64,000 bases of DNA from Massilia mucilaginosa (GTDB lineage: Bacteria; Pseudomonadota; Gammaproteobacteria; Burkholderiales; Burkholderiaceae_D): contig NZ_WHJH01000031.1 in assembly GCF_011682145.1 (NCBI RefSeq), forward strand, positions 1-64,000, read 5' to 3'. The position numbers were made by a program, and so were the translations under genes. This document shows, in pieces, positions 36,246 through 43,995 of the stretch; position 1 is the stretch's first letter; each line of letters begins with the position of its first letter. The notes beneath the pieces were generated by a model. That model worked only from the letters and a program-made list of their open reading frames with translations, was not told the DNA's origin and ran no database searches.

Positions 36246-37085
36246 TCAGACCAGCAGTGCCGCGCTCATCGATTTGACTTCGTCGGCGGACTCGTCAAGG
36301 ATGGATTGCAGGGTATCGTTGTCGATGACAAAGTCGAGCACCGAATCGGCGTGGTCCGGCAACGGCTCTTCGTTCACGCCCAGCGGCGAGCGCACGGGCG
36401 CGAACTGATTGGCCAGCAACAGGGTATCGAGCAAGGTGCTCGGCGGCATGGTGAGCCAGCCATCGCGCAGGGCCAGGATGGCCTGGGTGACGGTGTCGGG
36501 AATCGCCAGCTTTTTCAGCACTTCGCGGCTGACGACTTCCTCGCACAATTCCGCCCATTTTTCGGGATCGTCATCGAGCAGGCCCGGAAATTCATCGGCG
36601 CGCGAGAGCAGGTAAAACCCGCCCACCTCGTGCACGATGGCGGCGAACATGGCGGTATCGGGATTGACAAACGTCACCCGCCGCGCCAGCACCTGGGCCA
36701 GCGCCGCCACGTGGGCGGTATGTTCCCACAGCTGCTCGGCCTTGGCGCGCAGCGCCGGGTCGACGATGCGGCTGCCGAACTGGCGCACCACAAGGCTGGC
36801 GACCAGGGTCTGCAAGCTGCGGTAGCCCACCCGCATGACGGCCGCGCGCACATTCGTGATCGGGGTGTCGCCATTGCGGTTGAAAGCGGCCGAGTTGGCC
36901 AGCGCGACGGTGCGCGCGGCCAGTTGCGGCTCGCCCAGCACCAGCTTGATGGCGTCTTCAATATGACAATCGGGATTGTCGAGTGCAAGTTGCAGGCGCA
37001 AGGCGGCGTTCACGCTGGTCGGGAGAGTGATCTCCCCGCGTGCGGCTTGCGCGGCAATATATCCAAAGGCTTCTAGTCTGTTCAC
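36246..37085 (-). CDS. HDOD-domain signalling protein
   Basis: This roughly 279-residue stand-alone HDOD domain has ITLPTSVNAALRLQLALDNP, then VLGEPQLAARTVALANSAAFNR and MRVGYRSLQTLVASLVVRQF. The HD-like segment is degraded (LWEHTAHVAALAQVLARR, IVHEVGGFYLLSRADE), as usual in this family of inactive phosphohydrolase relatives that act in signalling. GTG 37085 (VNRLEAFGYIAAQAA) seems the right start, because an open GTG further up at 37163 would place the N-terminus across the terminator of the next gene. A TATAAT only 6 bp before the GTG hints at a leaderless transcript. Confidence 0.85.
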   Translation of the reverse strand: MNRLEAFGYIAAQAARGEITLPTSVNAALRLQLALDNPDCHIEDAIKLVLGEPQLAARTVALANSAAFNRNGDTPITNVRAAVMRVGYRSLQTLVASLVVRQFGSRIVDPALRAKAEQLWEHTAHVAALAQVLARRVTFVNPDTAMFAAIVHEVGGFYLLSRADEFPGLLDDDPEKWAELCEEVVSREVLKKLAIPDTVTQAILALRDGWLTMPPSTLLDTLLLANQFAPVRSPLGVNEEPLPDHADSVLDFVIDNDTLQSILDESADEVKSMSAALLV

Positions 37086-37129
37086 AGGAAAATTATACAG
37101 TGGGGCGGGTCCGACGCGATGGATTGCAG

Positions 37130-37197
37130 AAACAAAGCCCCGCGCAGTGCAGCAATGCAACACAATCGCATCGTCGCATCGTCACACCGCGCGGGGC
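37130..37197 (-). terminator. Probable terminator of the BON-domain gene
   Basis: GCCCCGCGC (37137-37145) pairs with GCGCGGGGC (37189-37197) over a 43-base loop that holds short repeats. On the minus strand TTTGTTT follows the stem. The large loop makes it an atypical terminator. Confidence 0.5.
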
Positions 37198-37254
37198 CGC
37201 TGTTTTCCGCCGGCCGGCCCGCTGTGCGCGGGTCCGGCCCCGGTAGCGCTTGGC

Positions 37255-38256
37255 TTACTTGACCTTGATCGCGCTCTTGACCGAGGTAACGCCATCGACG
37301 CTCTTGGCCAGGCGCACGGCTTTCTCGGCATCGGCCTTGGAATCGACGAAGCCGCTCAGCATGACCACGCCTTTTTCGGTCTCGACGTGGATCGCCATCG
37401 ATTTCAGTTCCGGCTCCTTGAAGATGTCGGCTTTGACCTTGGTGGTGATCACGGAGTCGGCCACGACAGCACCGGTCTTTTCGGCGGCACGGTCCATTTT
37501 AGGCGCCATGGTATCGGCGGCGCGCTCGGTTTTGTCGGCCATGGTATCGATCGCGCGTTCGGTCTTGGCAGCCAGCGTGGCGCCGGCGGCGCGGGTTTTT
37601 TCGGCGGCGTTCTCGACTGCGTTGGCGGTGCGCTGGCCGGCCGTGTCGGCAGCCATTTCGGTACGGTTGGCGACAGCGCCGGCGGTGGTGGCGGTGCGCT
37701 TGTTGTTATCGACCAGGCAGCCGGTGTTCGGGCTGCCCGCCACCTGGGCGCATTTGTCCACGGCGGCCGCTTTGGTGGCGTCGTTGGTGGTGGTGCGGGT
37801 GACCGGGCTCATGGTATCGGTGGTGCCGGCGCTGGCGACCTGCATGTTGCGGTCCGCCTTGACGTCGGCCAGCGCAGCGGTGTGGACTGCGCGCGCATTG
37901 CTCATGCAGCTGTCTTTTTCGGCGCCGCTGGCGTCGGCGCATTTGACCTTGGCCAGCGAGTAATCGGCATTGGCCAGTTCGGTGCGGGCCTTGGTGCGGC
38001 CTTTGAGGGTGTTGTTGTAATCGGTCAGGGCTGCCAGGTCGGCGCGCGCGCGCACGACTTTCGCTTCTTCGGTGCACACTTTGCGCGCGTTACCGCTCAT
38101 GTCCTTGCACTGCGCAGTGGCGAGCTTGTAGTCGGCGTCGGCCTGTTGCGTCATCGTGCGGTAAGTCGCGGTATCGGGCTTGGTCTCGGCGGCATAAGCG
38201 CCGGCGAAAGCGGCGCTGAGGGCGGTGGCAAGCAATGTGGCGACGATAGGTTTCAT
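37255..38256 (-). CDS. Exported BON-domain protein with Ala-rich repeats
   Basis: This 333-residue periplasmic protein has a signal peptide (ATLLATALSAAFAGAYA). An N-terminal helical, Cys-containing region (30-160) shows three similar blocks of the form A-x-C-K-D-M/A-S-G-x-x-K/R-x-x-C (QCKDMSGNARKVC, KCADASGAEKDSC). A low-complexity coiled region AEKTRAAG...KTERAIDTMADKTERAADTM follows, and a C-terminal BON domain at about 262-330 (DSVITTKVKADIFKEPEL ... GVVMLSGFVDSKADAEKA). BON domains bind phospholipid in OsmY-like stress proteins. AGGGA lies upstream of the ATG. Confidence 0.9.
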   Translation of the reverse strand: MKPIVATLLATALSAAFAGAYAAETKPDTATYRTMTQQADADYKLATAQCKDMSGNARKVCTEEAKVVRARADLAALTDYNNTLKGRTKARTELANADYSLAKVKCADASGAEKDSCMSNARAVHTAALADVKADRNMQVASAGTTDTMSPVTRTTTNDATKAAAVDKCAQVAGSPNTGCLVDNNKRTATTAGAVANRTEMAADTAGQRTANAVENAAEKTRAAGATLAAKTERAIDTMADKTERAADTMAPKMDRAAEKTGAVVADSVITTKVKADIFKEPELKSMAIHVETEKGVVMLSGFVDSKADAEKAVRLAKSVDGVTSVKSAIKVK

Positions 38257-38314
38257 GATGAGGTCCCTTTAAATGTATGGTTGTTGGTAGACGGATTTAA
38301 CATCCTAACCACTC

Positions 38315-38541
38315 GCAACATCTGTGCGACAACGTACATACGGAAGCAAAAGGGCGATCGATATCGGTTTAATCACTCATCTGCTTGGGAACAAGCAACA
38401 TCTGGGCGACAACGTACATACGGAAGCAAAAGGGCGATCGATATCGGTTTAATCACTCATCTGCTTGGGAACAAGCAACATCTGGGCGACCACGTACATA
38501 CGGAAGCCAAAGGACTATCGATATCTGTTTAATCGCTCATC
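38315..38541. repeat. 80-bp tandem repeat, about 2.8 copies
   Basis: Copies begin at 38315, 38395 and 38475; the marker GTACATACGG recurs at exactly 80-bp spacing. The first two are nearly identical and the third, partial copy diverges. The third copy contains the last codons and stop of the gene ending at 38515. The same stretch (minus strand, GATGAG-GATTAAAC-GATATCGAT) is kept in the other copies, so the array appears to have arisen from the 3' end of that gene. Each copy carries overlapping palindromes around ATCGAT and GATATC. Confidence 0.9.
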
Positions 38542-39171
38542 AGCCTGCGCAAAGAGATTCTCGTTGGCATCTTGTGGCCCTTCGGCAATGGCGCGTTCAA
38601 GCAGGGCGACCGTGTCGTGCTTGGGCTCGCGAAACCGGGTGCGCACGCGCAGCATTTCATTGACCAGCGCCGTGTAGCGTTCGGGATGGTAGCGCGCGAT
38701 CCAGGCCACGGCGGTCATGTCGGCATAGGCTTCCTCGGTGCGCACGCGGCGCGCGAACCAGTCGCGCACCGGCCCGATCCAGGCCACCACCGGCAGCAGT
38801 TTTTCGTTGTGCGGATAGCCGTTCAGGCGGCGGTGGCAGTGGCCGACTTCATGCATCGCCGCGCCGGCCAGAAACGTGTCGAGCAGTTCGGGGGCAATCA
38901 TCGAACTGAGCTTGTCGGCCGTTGGATTATTGCTGGCCGAAACGATCAGGGTGCAGCGGCCGTTCTCGCTGGCCAGCCCGACCGGCGTATGGCCCGGCAA
39001 ACCGTTGCCATCGACAATTTCCAGCGCGATCGGCATGCCCTGTGCGCGGCCGTAGGCCACCGCTTCGGTGGCGGCGGCGATCCACTGGGCTTCGGTGGCC
39101 GGGGCGGCGGTCGCCGCCGGGCCGGCCAGCGCCAGCAGCGCCGGCAACAAGGCCATGCGCAGCTTATTCAT
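38515..39171 (-). CDS. Exported HExxH putative metallopeptidase, second of a pair
   Basis: This 218-residue protein has a signal peptide (RMALLPALLALAGPAATA) and a zinc motif H107-E-V-G-H111 in AAMHEVGHCHRRLNG. A further conserved acidic motif, RTEEAYADMTAVAW, could supply the third ligand. It shares motif order and length with the overlapping upstream gene (HEIGHCW, EEGFADLVALSW). I cannot place it in a named peptidase family. Its start overlaps the previous gene by 8 bp, so the two are co-translated. The C-terminus (DERLNRYR) lies inside the tandem repeat. Confidence 0.82.
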   Translation of the reverse strand: MNKLRMALLPALLALAGPAATAAPATEAQWIAAATEAVAYGRAQGMPIALEIVDGNGLPGHTPVGLASENGRCTLIVSASNNPTADKLSSMIAPELLDTFLAGAAMHEVGHCHRRLNGYPHNEKLLPVVAWIGPVRDWFARRVRTEEAYADMTAVAWIARYHPERYTALVNEMLRVRTRFREPKHDTVALLERAIAEGPQDANENLFAQADERLNRYR

Positions 39172-39865
39172 CGTTGAGCAATCCGGCTTGCCACATCGTC
39201 ACGGCGTCGTCGAACGGCGTGGCGCCACGGCCGAAACCGTCGGCGTTCTTCGCCAGCCGTACCCAGGTGCGGGTATCGTGGCCGCTGCGCTCGGCCGGCA
39301 CCGCATCGCGCAGGCTCGACAGCCAGGCGTACACGCGGCCATACTCGGCCGGATGCTGGCGCCGCACCCACGACAGGGCGACCAGGTCGGCGAAGCCTTC
39401 TTCGCGGCGCATCTCGCGCATGGCTTTCGATTCGGCCAGCAAGGTGAGGTCGTGCGCCTGCTCGTCGCCGGTTTCGACGAAGCCGGCCGGCAGGGCATGC
39501 CACACGCCCTGCACGTAACGCCAGCAATGACCGATTTCGTGGGCCGCCATGGTTTCGATCAGCAAGGTGCGCTCGGCTTCCGGCACGGTCTTGAGAATGT
39601 TTTCGGCGTCGGGGTTGCCGCGCATCGACAGCACCAGCTTGCAGCGGCCGTCGACAAAGCCCATCGCGAGCGGCACATCGCCGGGACGGGCTTTTGGTTG
39701 CACGGTGATATCAATTGGCAAGTTGATACGTTGCGAATACGCCAACACGGGAGCGGCGGCGTTCAGCCAGCGCGTTTCCAGCTCGGTCAGGGCTGCGCCA
39801 GCAGTGGCGGCAGCGGGAATCAGGGTGATGCCGGCGAGCAGGGCGGTCAAAAGGTGCTTGAACAT
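39164..39865 (-). CDS. Exported HExxH putative metallopeptidase, first of a pair
   Basis: This 233-residue protein has a signal peptide (LLTALLAGITLIPAAATAG), the zinc motif H109-E-I-G-H113 in MAAHEIGHCWRYVQG, and the downstream EEGFADLVALSWVRRQHPAEYG segment. N-terminal strands include GFVDGRCKLVLSMRGNP, whose counterpart in the next gene is LASENGRCTLIVSASNNP. The two are paralogues. Periplasmic or secreted gluzincin-like peptidase activity is inferred from the motifs; there is no family assignment or known substrate. TGAGGAAACGCC precedes the ATG. Confidence 0.84.
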   Translation of the reverse strand: MFKHLLTALLAGITLIPAAATAGAALTELETRWLNAAAPVLAYSQRINLPIDITVQPKARPGDVPLAMGFVDGRCKLVLSMRGNPDAENILKTVPEAERTLLIETMAAHEIGHCWRYVQGVWHALPAGFVETGDEQAHDLTLLAESKAMREMRREEGFADLVALSWVRRQHPAEYGRVYAWLSSLRDAVPAERSGHDTRTWVRLAKNADGFGRGATPFDDAVTMWQAGLLNDE

Positions 39866-39997
39866 GGCGTTTCCTCAGGAGGTCTATAGGTGCCTAAGAG
39901 CAATAATATAGACCTCTGGAACGCTTGGGGAGAAATATCTTTCCTTGTGGAAAATTCTCAACATGGCGCCATGTCAAGCTAGCGCTAGCGCAAACAA

Positions 39998-41716
39998 TCA
40001 GAACCTTTCCCACTCGTCAGCAACAGTTTTCTCGGTGGCAATCTTGCGTTGCGGCGCGGCCGGGGTGCGCGCCAGCGCCCTGCCCTTCACAGCCGGTTTG
40101 GCCGCCAACGGCGTCTTCACCCGAACCGGCGCCGCGGTGCGCACGCTGCCTTCGGCCAGCACGAACACGCCCACCACCTCGGTCAGCGAGGCCGCCTCGT
40201 CATTGAGCGAGGACGCCGCCGCCGCCGCCTGCTCGACCAGCGCGGCGTTCTGCTGGGTTGCCTGGTCCATCTGTCCGATCGCCAGGTTCACCTGCTCGAT
40301 GCCGGCCGTCTGTTCCTGGCTGGCCAGGCTGATTTCGGCCATGATATCGGTGACCCGCTTCACGCTGGAGACGATCTCCTGCATCGTGCTGCCGGCCTCG
40401 TCCACCAGACGCGCACCGGCGTCGACCCGTTCGACCGAATTGCCAATCAGGGTCTTGATCTCTTGCGCCGCCGCCGCCGAGCGCTGCGCCAGGTTGCGCA
40501 CTTCCGAGGCCACCACCGCGAAACCACGGCCCTGCTCGCCCGCACGGGCCGCTTCCACCGCCGCGTTCAGGGCCAGGATATTGGTCTGGAAAGCAATGCT
40601 GTCGATCACGCCGATGATGTCGACGATCTTTTTCGACGATTCGTTGATCGACGCCATCGTGTCGACCACCTGCGACACCACCGCGCCGCCCTTGACCGCC
40701 ACCTCCGAGGCCGACAGCGCCAGCACATTCGCCTGGCGCGCATTGTCGGCATTCTGGCGCACGGTGCTGGTCAGCTCTTCCATCGACGACGCGGTTTCTT
40801 CCAGGGTGCCGGCCTGGCTTTCGGTGCGCGCCGACAAATCCAGATTGCCGGCCGCAATTTCGGACGAGGCAGTCGTGATGGTGGCCGTGCCGGCCCGTAC
40901 CTGGGCCACGATGGCGACCAGGCTGTCGCGCATGCCTTTCATGGCGAACAGCAGGCTGCTGTTGTCGCCGCTCACGGTGTCGATCTGGACCGCCAGGTTG
41001 CCGGCGGCAATGCTGGTCACCACATTGGCCGCGTAATCAGGCTGCCCGCCAAGCTGGCGCAGCAAGCCGCGGCTGATATACCAGGCCGCCACCGAACCGA
41101 CCGCGACGGCAATCGCGCACAGCACCGTCATCCACAGCAGGAAGGAACTGGCCAGGTGCGAGGCATTGTCGGCCTGCACCCCGGTCATCTTTTCTTCCAG
41201 GTCGATCAGGCGGTTGATGCTGGCCAGCCAGCCCACGAACGCCGGGGCCGCCTGCTTGGCCAGCAGCTCGTTGGCCTCGGGCAGCTTGTCGGCCAGGCGC
41301 AGCGCGATCACGTTGGCGATCAGCGGCATGGTTTTGTTTTCGCTGTCCTTGATGCCGGCCAGCGCGGATTTTTCCTCGGCGGTGGCATGCGGATTCTCGA
41401 CCAGCGCGTCGAGCGGCGCGGCCGAGCGCGCATAGTTGTCGGCCAGTTGCTTGATCAGGTCCAGATGCGGCTGGGCGCCCGCGGCGTCGGCGGCCAGCAC
41501 CACATCGCGCAGCGCAATGGCGCGGTCATGCACGCTGCCGCGAAAATTGATCGCATAGCGCTGCTTGACGTTATTGACCTTGTTAATCTGATTCAGGCTC
41601 GCTTCGATGCTGCCGACGCGCGAAATCGCCATCGCCGACAGCACCACGATCAGCAAAAAGACGCCCCCAAAACCCACCGCCAGGCGGCGTCCGATGCTCA
41701 TTCCAGAAGTATTCAT
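39998..41716 (-). CDS. Methyl-accepting chemotaxis protein
   Basis: This 572-residue chemoreceptor has TM1 at about 11-31, a four-helix-bundle periplasmic sensor (4HB_MCP, 33-185), TM2 near 190-212, HAMP, and a long signalling coiled coil. The tip reads [41 protein letters not shown]. The C-terminus DEWERF matches the xWxxF pentapeptide that tethers CheR/CheB. The Ala/Pro-rich linker before it is normal. ATG 41716 ([15 protein letters not shown]) is preferred over an upstream ATG at 41773. The ligand is unknown, and no che genes are nearby. Confidence 0.95.
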   Translation of the reverse strand: MNTSGMSIGRRLAVGFGGVFLLIVVLSAMAISRVGSIEASLNQINKVNNVKQRYAINFRGSVHDRAIALRDVVLAADAAGAQPHLDLIKQLADNYARSAAPLDALVENPHATAEEKSALAGIKDSENKTMPLIANVIALRLADKLPEANELLAKQAAPAFVGWLASINRLIDLEEKMTGVQADNASHLASSFLLWMTVLCAIAVAVGSVAAWYISRGLLRQLGGQPDYAANVVTSIAAGNLAVQIDTVSGDNSSLLFAMKGMRDSLVAIVAQVRAGTATITTASSEIAAGNLDLSARTESQAGTLEETASSMEELTSTVRQNADNARQANVLALSASEVAVKGGAVVSQVVDTMASINESSKKIVDIIGVIDSIAFQTNILALNAAVEAARAGEQGRGFAVVASEVRNLAQRSAAAAQEIKTLIGNSVERVDAGARLVDEAGSTMQEIVSSVKRVTDIMAEISLASQEQTAGIEQVNLAIGQMDQATQQNAALVEQAAAAASSLNDEAASLTEVVGVFVLAEGSVRTAAPVRVKTPLAAKPAVKGRALARTPAAPQRKIATEKTVADEWERF

Positions 41717-41919
41717 GTCTCGCCCGCGAAAGTTAAATAAGTGCCATGTGGCAACACTCATAAACTCTAGCACGGGCTGAAGCCCGCACAGCGGCTGGCA
41801 TTGAAATCAGTGCAACCGAGCCCTTCAGAACCCGCCAAACAGGCTTATATCACGCAAATCCGTGGTTTTCCTGTCTGTACAAAATGCGCCGCTATTGGCA
41901 TTTGCGCCACGGCGCGGTC

Positions 41920-43626
41920 CTATCTGGCGCGCGTCAGTGCCGCTGCCGTGGTGAATGCGGGACGAATATCGTTCGGCACCGCTTTCATCTTGTCGAGCGC
42001 CTTTTGCACGTCCGGACGAATCACCACGTACTTCGCCATCATCTCCTTGGCGCGCGCATAATCGCCGGTCGCCTCGATGGTCAGAAATTCGCGGTTCAAA
42101 TCGATCACCGCCGGCTTGATCTTCTTGAAATCCACCGAAAACGTGCCGTCGCCGTGCGACACGAAGCCGCCTTTGTCGAGCAGGTAATTGAGCTGGATCG
42201 CCATGCCGCGCGCGTGCGAATCGGTCAGCCCGAAATGCAGCGTGCGAAATGCCGACGCCAGGAAGGTGTTATACAGCTTGCGCTCGGCCAGCGCGCCCTG
42301 CCCCAGCGTGTCTTTCAGCTGCCCTTTGTCCATCATGTACGCCAGCGCCCACAGGCCCGCCATATCGGCCTTGGCTTCCTCGATGGTCGAATACGCGTCT
42401 TTCAGGTCCTGGCGCGGGGTCGATGGCTTGCCGTCCTGGACGGTCGCGTGCGGTCCCAGCCCGTGCGTGATTTCGTGCGCCAGGATATGCGTGAAGAAGG
42501 AATCGAAATCGAGGTCCTTTTGCGCATCCGGACGCAGTACCAGCCTGGTGATCGGCGTGAGCGTCGATGTGAACTTCGCTTCCTGGATATTTTTCAGCAT
42601 CACGCGCTTGGAACCACGGGCACTGATAATGCGCTCGTCGTTCGGCAGGTTATAGGCGGCCGTCTGCACGCCCATATTGCCGTCGCCGGCGCCATACACC
42701 TGATTGACCACCACCATCGGCGCCAGCGCACCGACTTTCGGATTGCGGTACTGCTTGTCGAGCGGGAGGTTGTCTTCCAGTTCCTGCATGTGCTTGCTGA
42801 AGAAATCGAGCTTGCGGGTTTCTTTCTCGTCGCGGATATTCACGTACGCTTCGAACGCCGCCTTGTAGCCGAACAGTTCATCGTTATACGTTTCATACGG
42901 GCCGATGGTGACATCGACCGGCGAGTCGAGATCCATCCACGCGAAATCGGACGCCAGGTAATCGTTCGACAAGAACGCATCGGCGCGCAGGGCCAGGAAT
43001 TTCTTGAGCGAGGCGTTGTCGGTCAAGGCCGCCGCGTCGCGCAGCAATGTGGCCAGCTTTTCCAGTTCGGCCTTGTATTCCTCGGCATAGCTCACCGTCT
43101 TGAATGTGCCTTCGGCGCCATGGCCGATGGTGGTGAAGAACCACTGGGCCTGTTCCTTGTCTTTTGGCGCGAGTGCGTTCATCCACGCTTCGAGCGAGGC
43201 CTTGGTCGCGCCCTCGGGGTAGAAATTCGCGCCTTCCGGTTTCTTGGCCGGAATGCTGATGCCGGCGTAAGTGGCCGGCATGAAGGATTGATGACCGTCG
43301 AGGATGGACCACGGGCCTTTGTTCAGCCAAAAATAGTCCAGGCGCGCCTTGCCGAGGGCGCTCTTGTCTTTTTTGAGCGCGCTCCACAGGGCTTCATTGT
43401 GCGCCCAGCGCTGGCGCAGCTGCAAGGTGTCGATGATATTGGCCGCTTCGATCAGTTTGACGATGGCGGCTTTGTCGCCCTTGGACAGCGCCGCCGTATC
43501 GGCGCGCAGGTCGACCGGGGCATAGCGCTTGGCCATCTGCTTCAGTTGCGCCACATTGGCGGGTTGCTCGGCGGCGTGAGCGGCGCCGGCCAGCAGCAGG
43601 AGGACGGGAAGTAGGAATTTTTTCAT
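41920..43626 (-). CDS. Exported zinc peptidase related to dipeptidyl-peptidase III (M49-like)
   Basis: This 568-residue protein has a signal peptide (FLLPVLLLLAGAAHA). The zinc site is H384-E-I-T-H388 in ILAHEITHGLGPHATV, followed about 30 residues later by TIEEAKADMAGLWAL, the position of the EExxxE/D motif of M49. Classical DPP III has HExxxH; here the motif is HExxH, so I call it M49-like. The N-terminal half (YFWLNKGPWSILDGHQSFMP and PAKKPEGANFYPEGATK) is typical of exported bacterial members annotated as Zn hydrolases. AAGG lies before ATG 43626. It is divergent from the amidohydrolase operon. Confidence 0.87.
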   Translation of the reverse strand: MKKFLLPVLLLLAGAAHAAEQPANVAQLKQMAKRYAPVDLRADTAALSKGDKAAIVKLIEAANIIDTLQLRQRWAHNEALWSALKKDKSALGKARLDYFWLNKGPWSILDGHQSFMPATYAGISIPAKKPEGANFYPEGATKASLEAWMNALAPKDKEQAQWFFTTIGHGAEGTFKTVSYAEEYKAELEKLATLLRDAAALTDNASLKKFLALRADAFLSNDYLASDFAWMDLDSPVDVTIGPYETYNDELFGYKAAFEAYVNIRDEKETRKLDFFSKHMQELEDNLPLDKQYRNPKVGALAPMVVVNQVYGAGDGNMGVQTAAYNLPNDERIISARGSKRVMLKNIQEAKFTSTLTPITRLVLRPDAQKDLDFDSFFTHILAHEITHGLGPHATVQDGKPSTPRQDLKDAYSTIEEAKADMAGLWALAYMMDKGQLKDTLGQGALAERKLYNTFLASAFRTLHFGLTDSHARGMAIQLNYLLDKGGFVSHGDGTFSVDFKKIKPAVIDLNREFLTIEATGDYARAKEMMAKYVVIRPDVQKALDKMKAVPNDIRPAFTTAAALTRAR

Positions 43627-43746
43627 GGGCCTTGAGAGCAATAGTTGGCAAAAACAGCATCCTGATTCTATCCCTCCTGCGCCCCGCCTTCCATACTCGT
43701 TTCGACAGGACCGCTATCCGGCCCTGCGAATGTGAAGGAGTAAGCA

Positions 43747-43995
43747 ATGTATCTGATGTCGATCGGAGCCGGCGTGCTGGTAGGGATCATCTACGCGCTG
43801 ATCAACGTGCGTTCGCCCGCGCCGCCAGCCATCGCACTGCTGGGCCTGCTGGGAATGCTGATCGGCGAACAGATGGTCCCCATCGCCAAGCGCGTCATCG
43901 CCGGCGAACCTTTAAGCATCACGTGGTTCAAAAGCGAATGCGCCCCAAAAATCACCGGCCTGCAAGCCCCGGCCACCGACAAGGAAAATGCATGA
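43747..43995 (+). CDS. XapX domain (DUF1427) small membrane protein
   Basis: This 82-residue protein has two hydrophobic helices (5-20 and 28-45) and the XapX pattern SIGAGVLVGIIYALINVRSPAPPAIALLGLLGMLIGEQ. GGAG lies upstream. Its stop overlaps the amidohydrolase start by 4 bp (ATGA), so the genes are translationally coupled. XapX proteins are found in operons with amidohydrolases and hydrolases, and a transport or membrane-partner role is suspected but unproven. Confidence 0.9.
   Translation: MYLMSIGAGVLVGIIYALINVRSPAPPAIALLGLLGMLIGEQMVPIAKRVIAGEPLSITWFKSECAPKITGLQAPATDKENA

Noticed and set aside
38315-38541. CRISPR array
   Set aside because: The copies are directly adjacent 80-bp units without unique spacers, and there are no cas genes.
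38385-38663. Plus-strand frame with repeated NIWATTYIRKQK blocks
   Set aside because: It is only the translation of the 80-bp tandem repeat and runs antisense into the protease-like gene; the unit is not a multiple of three, so each copy is in another frame.
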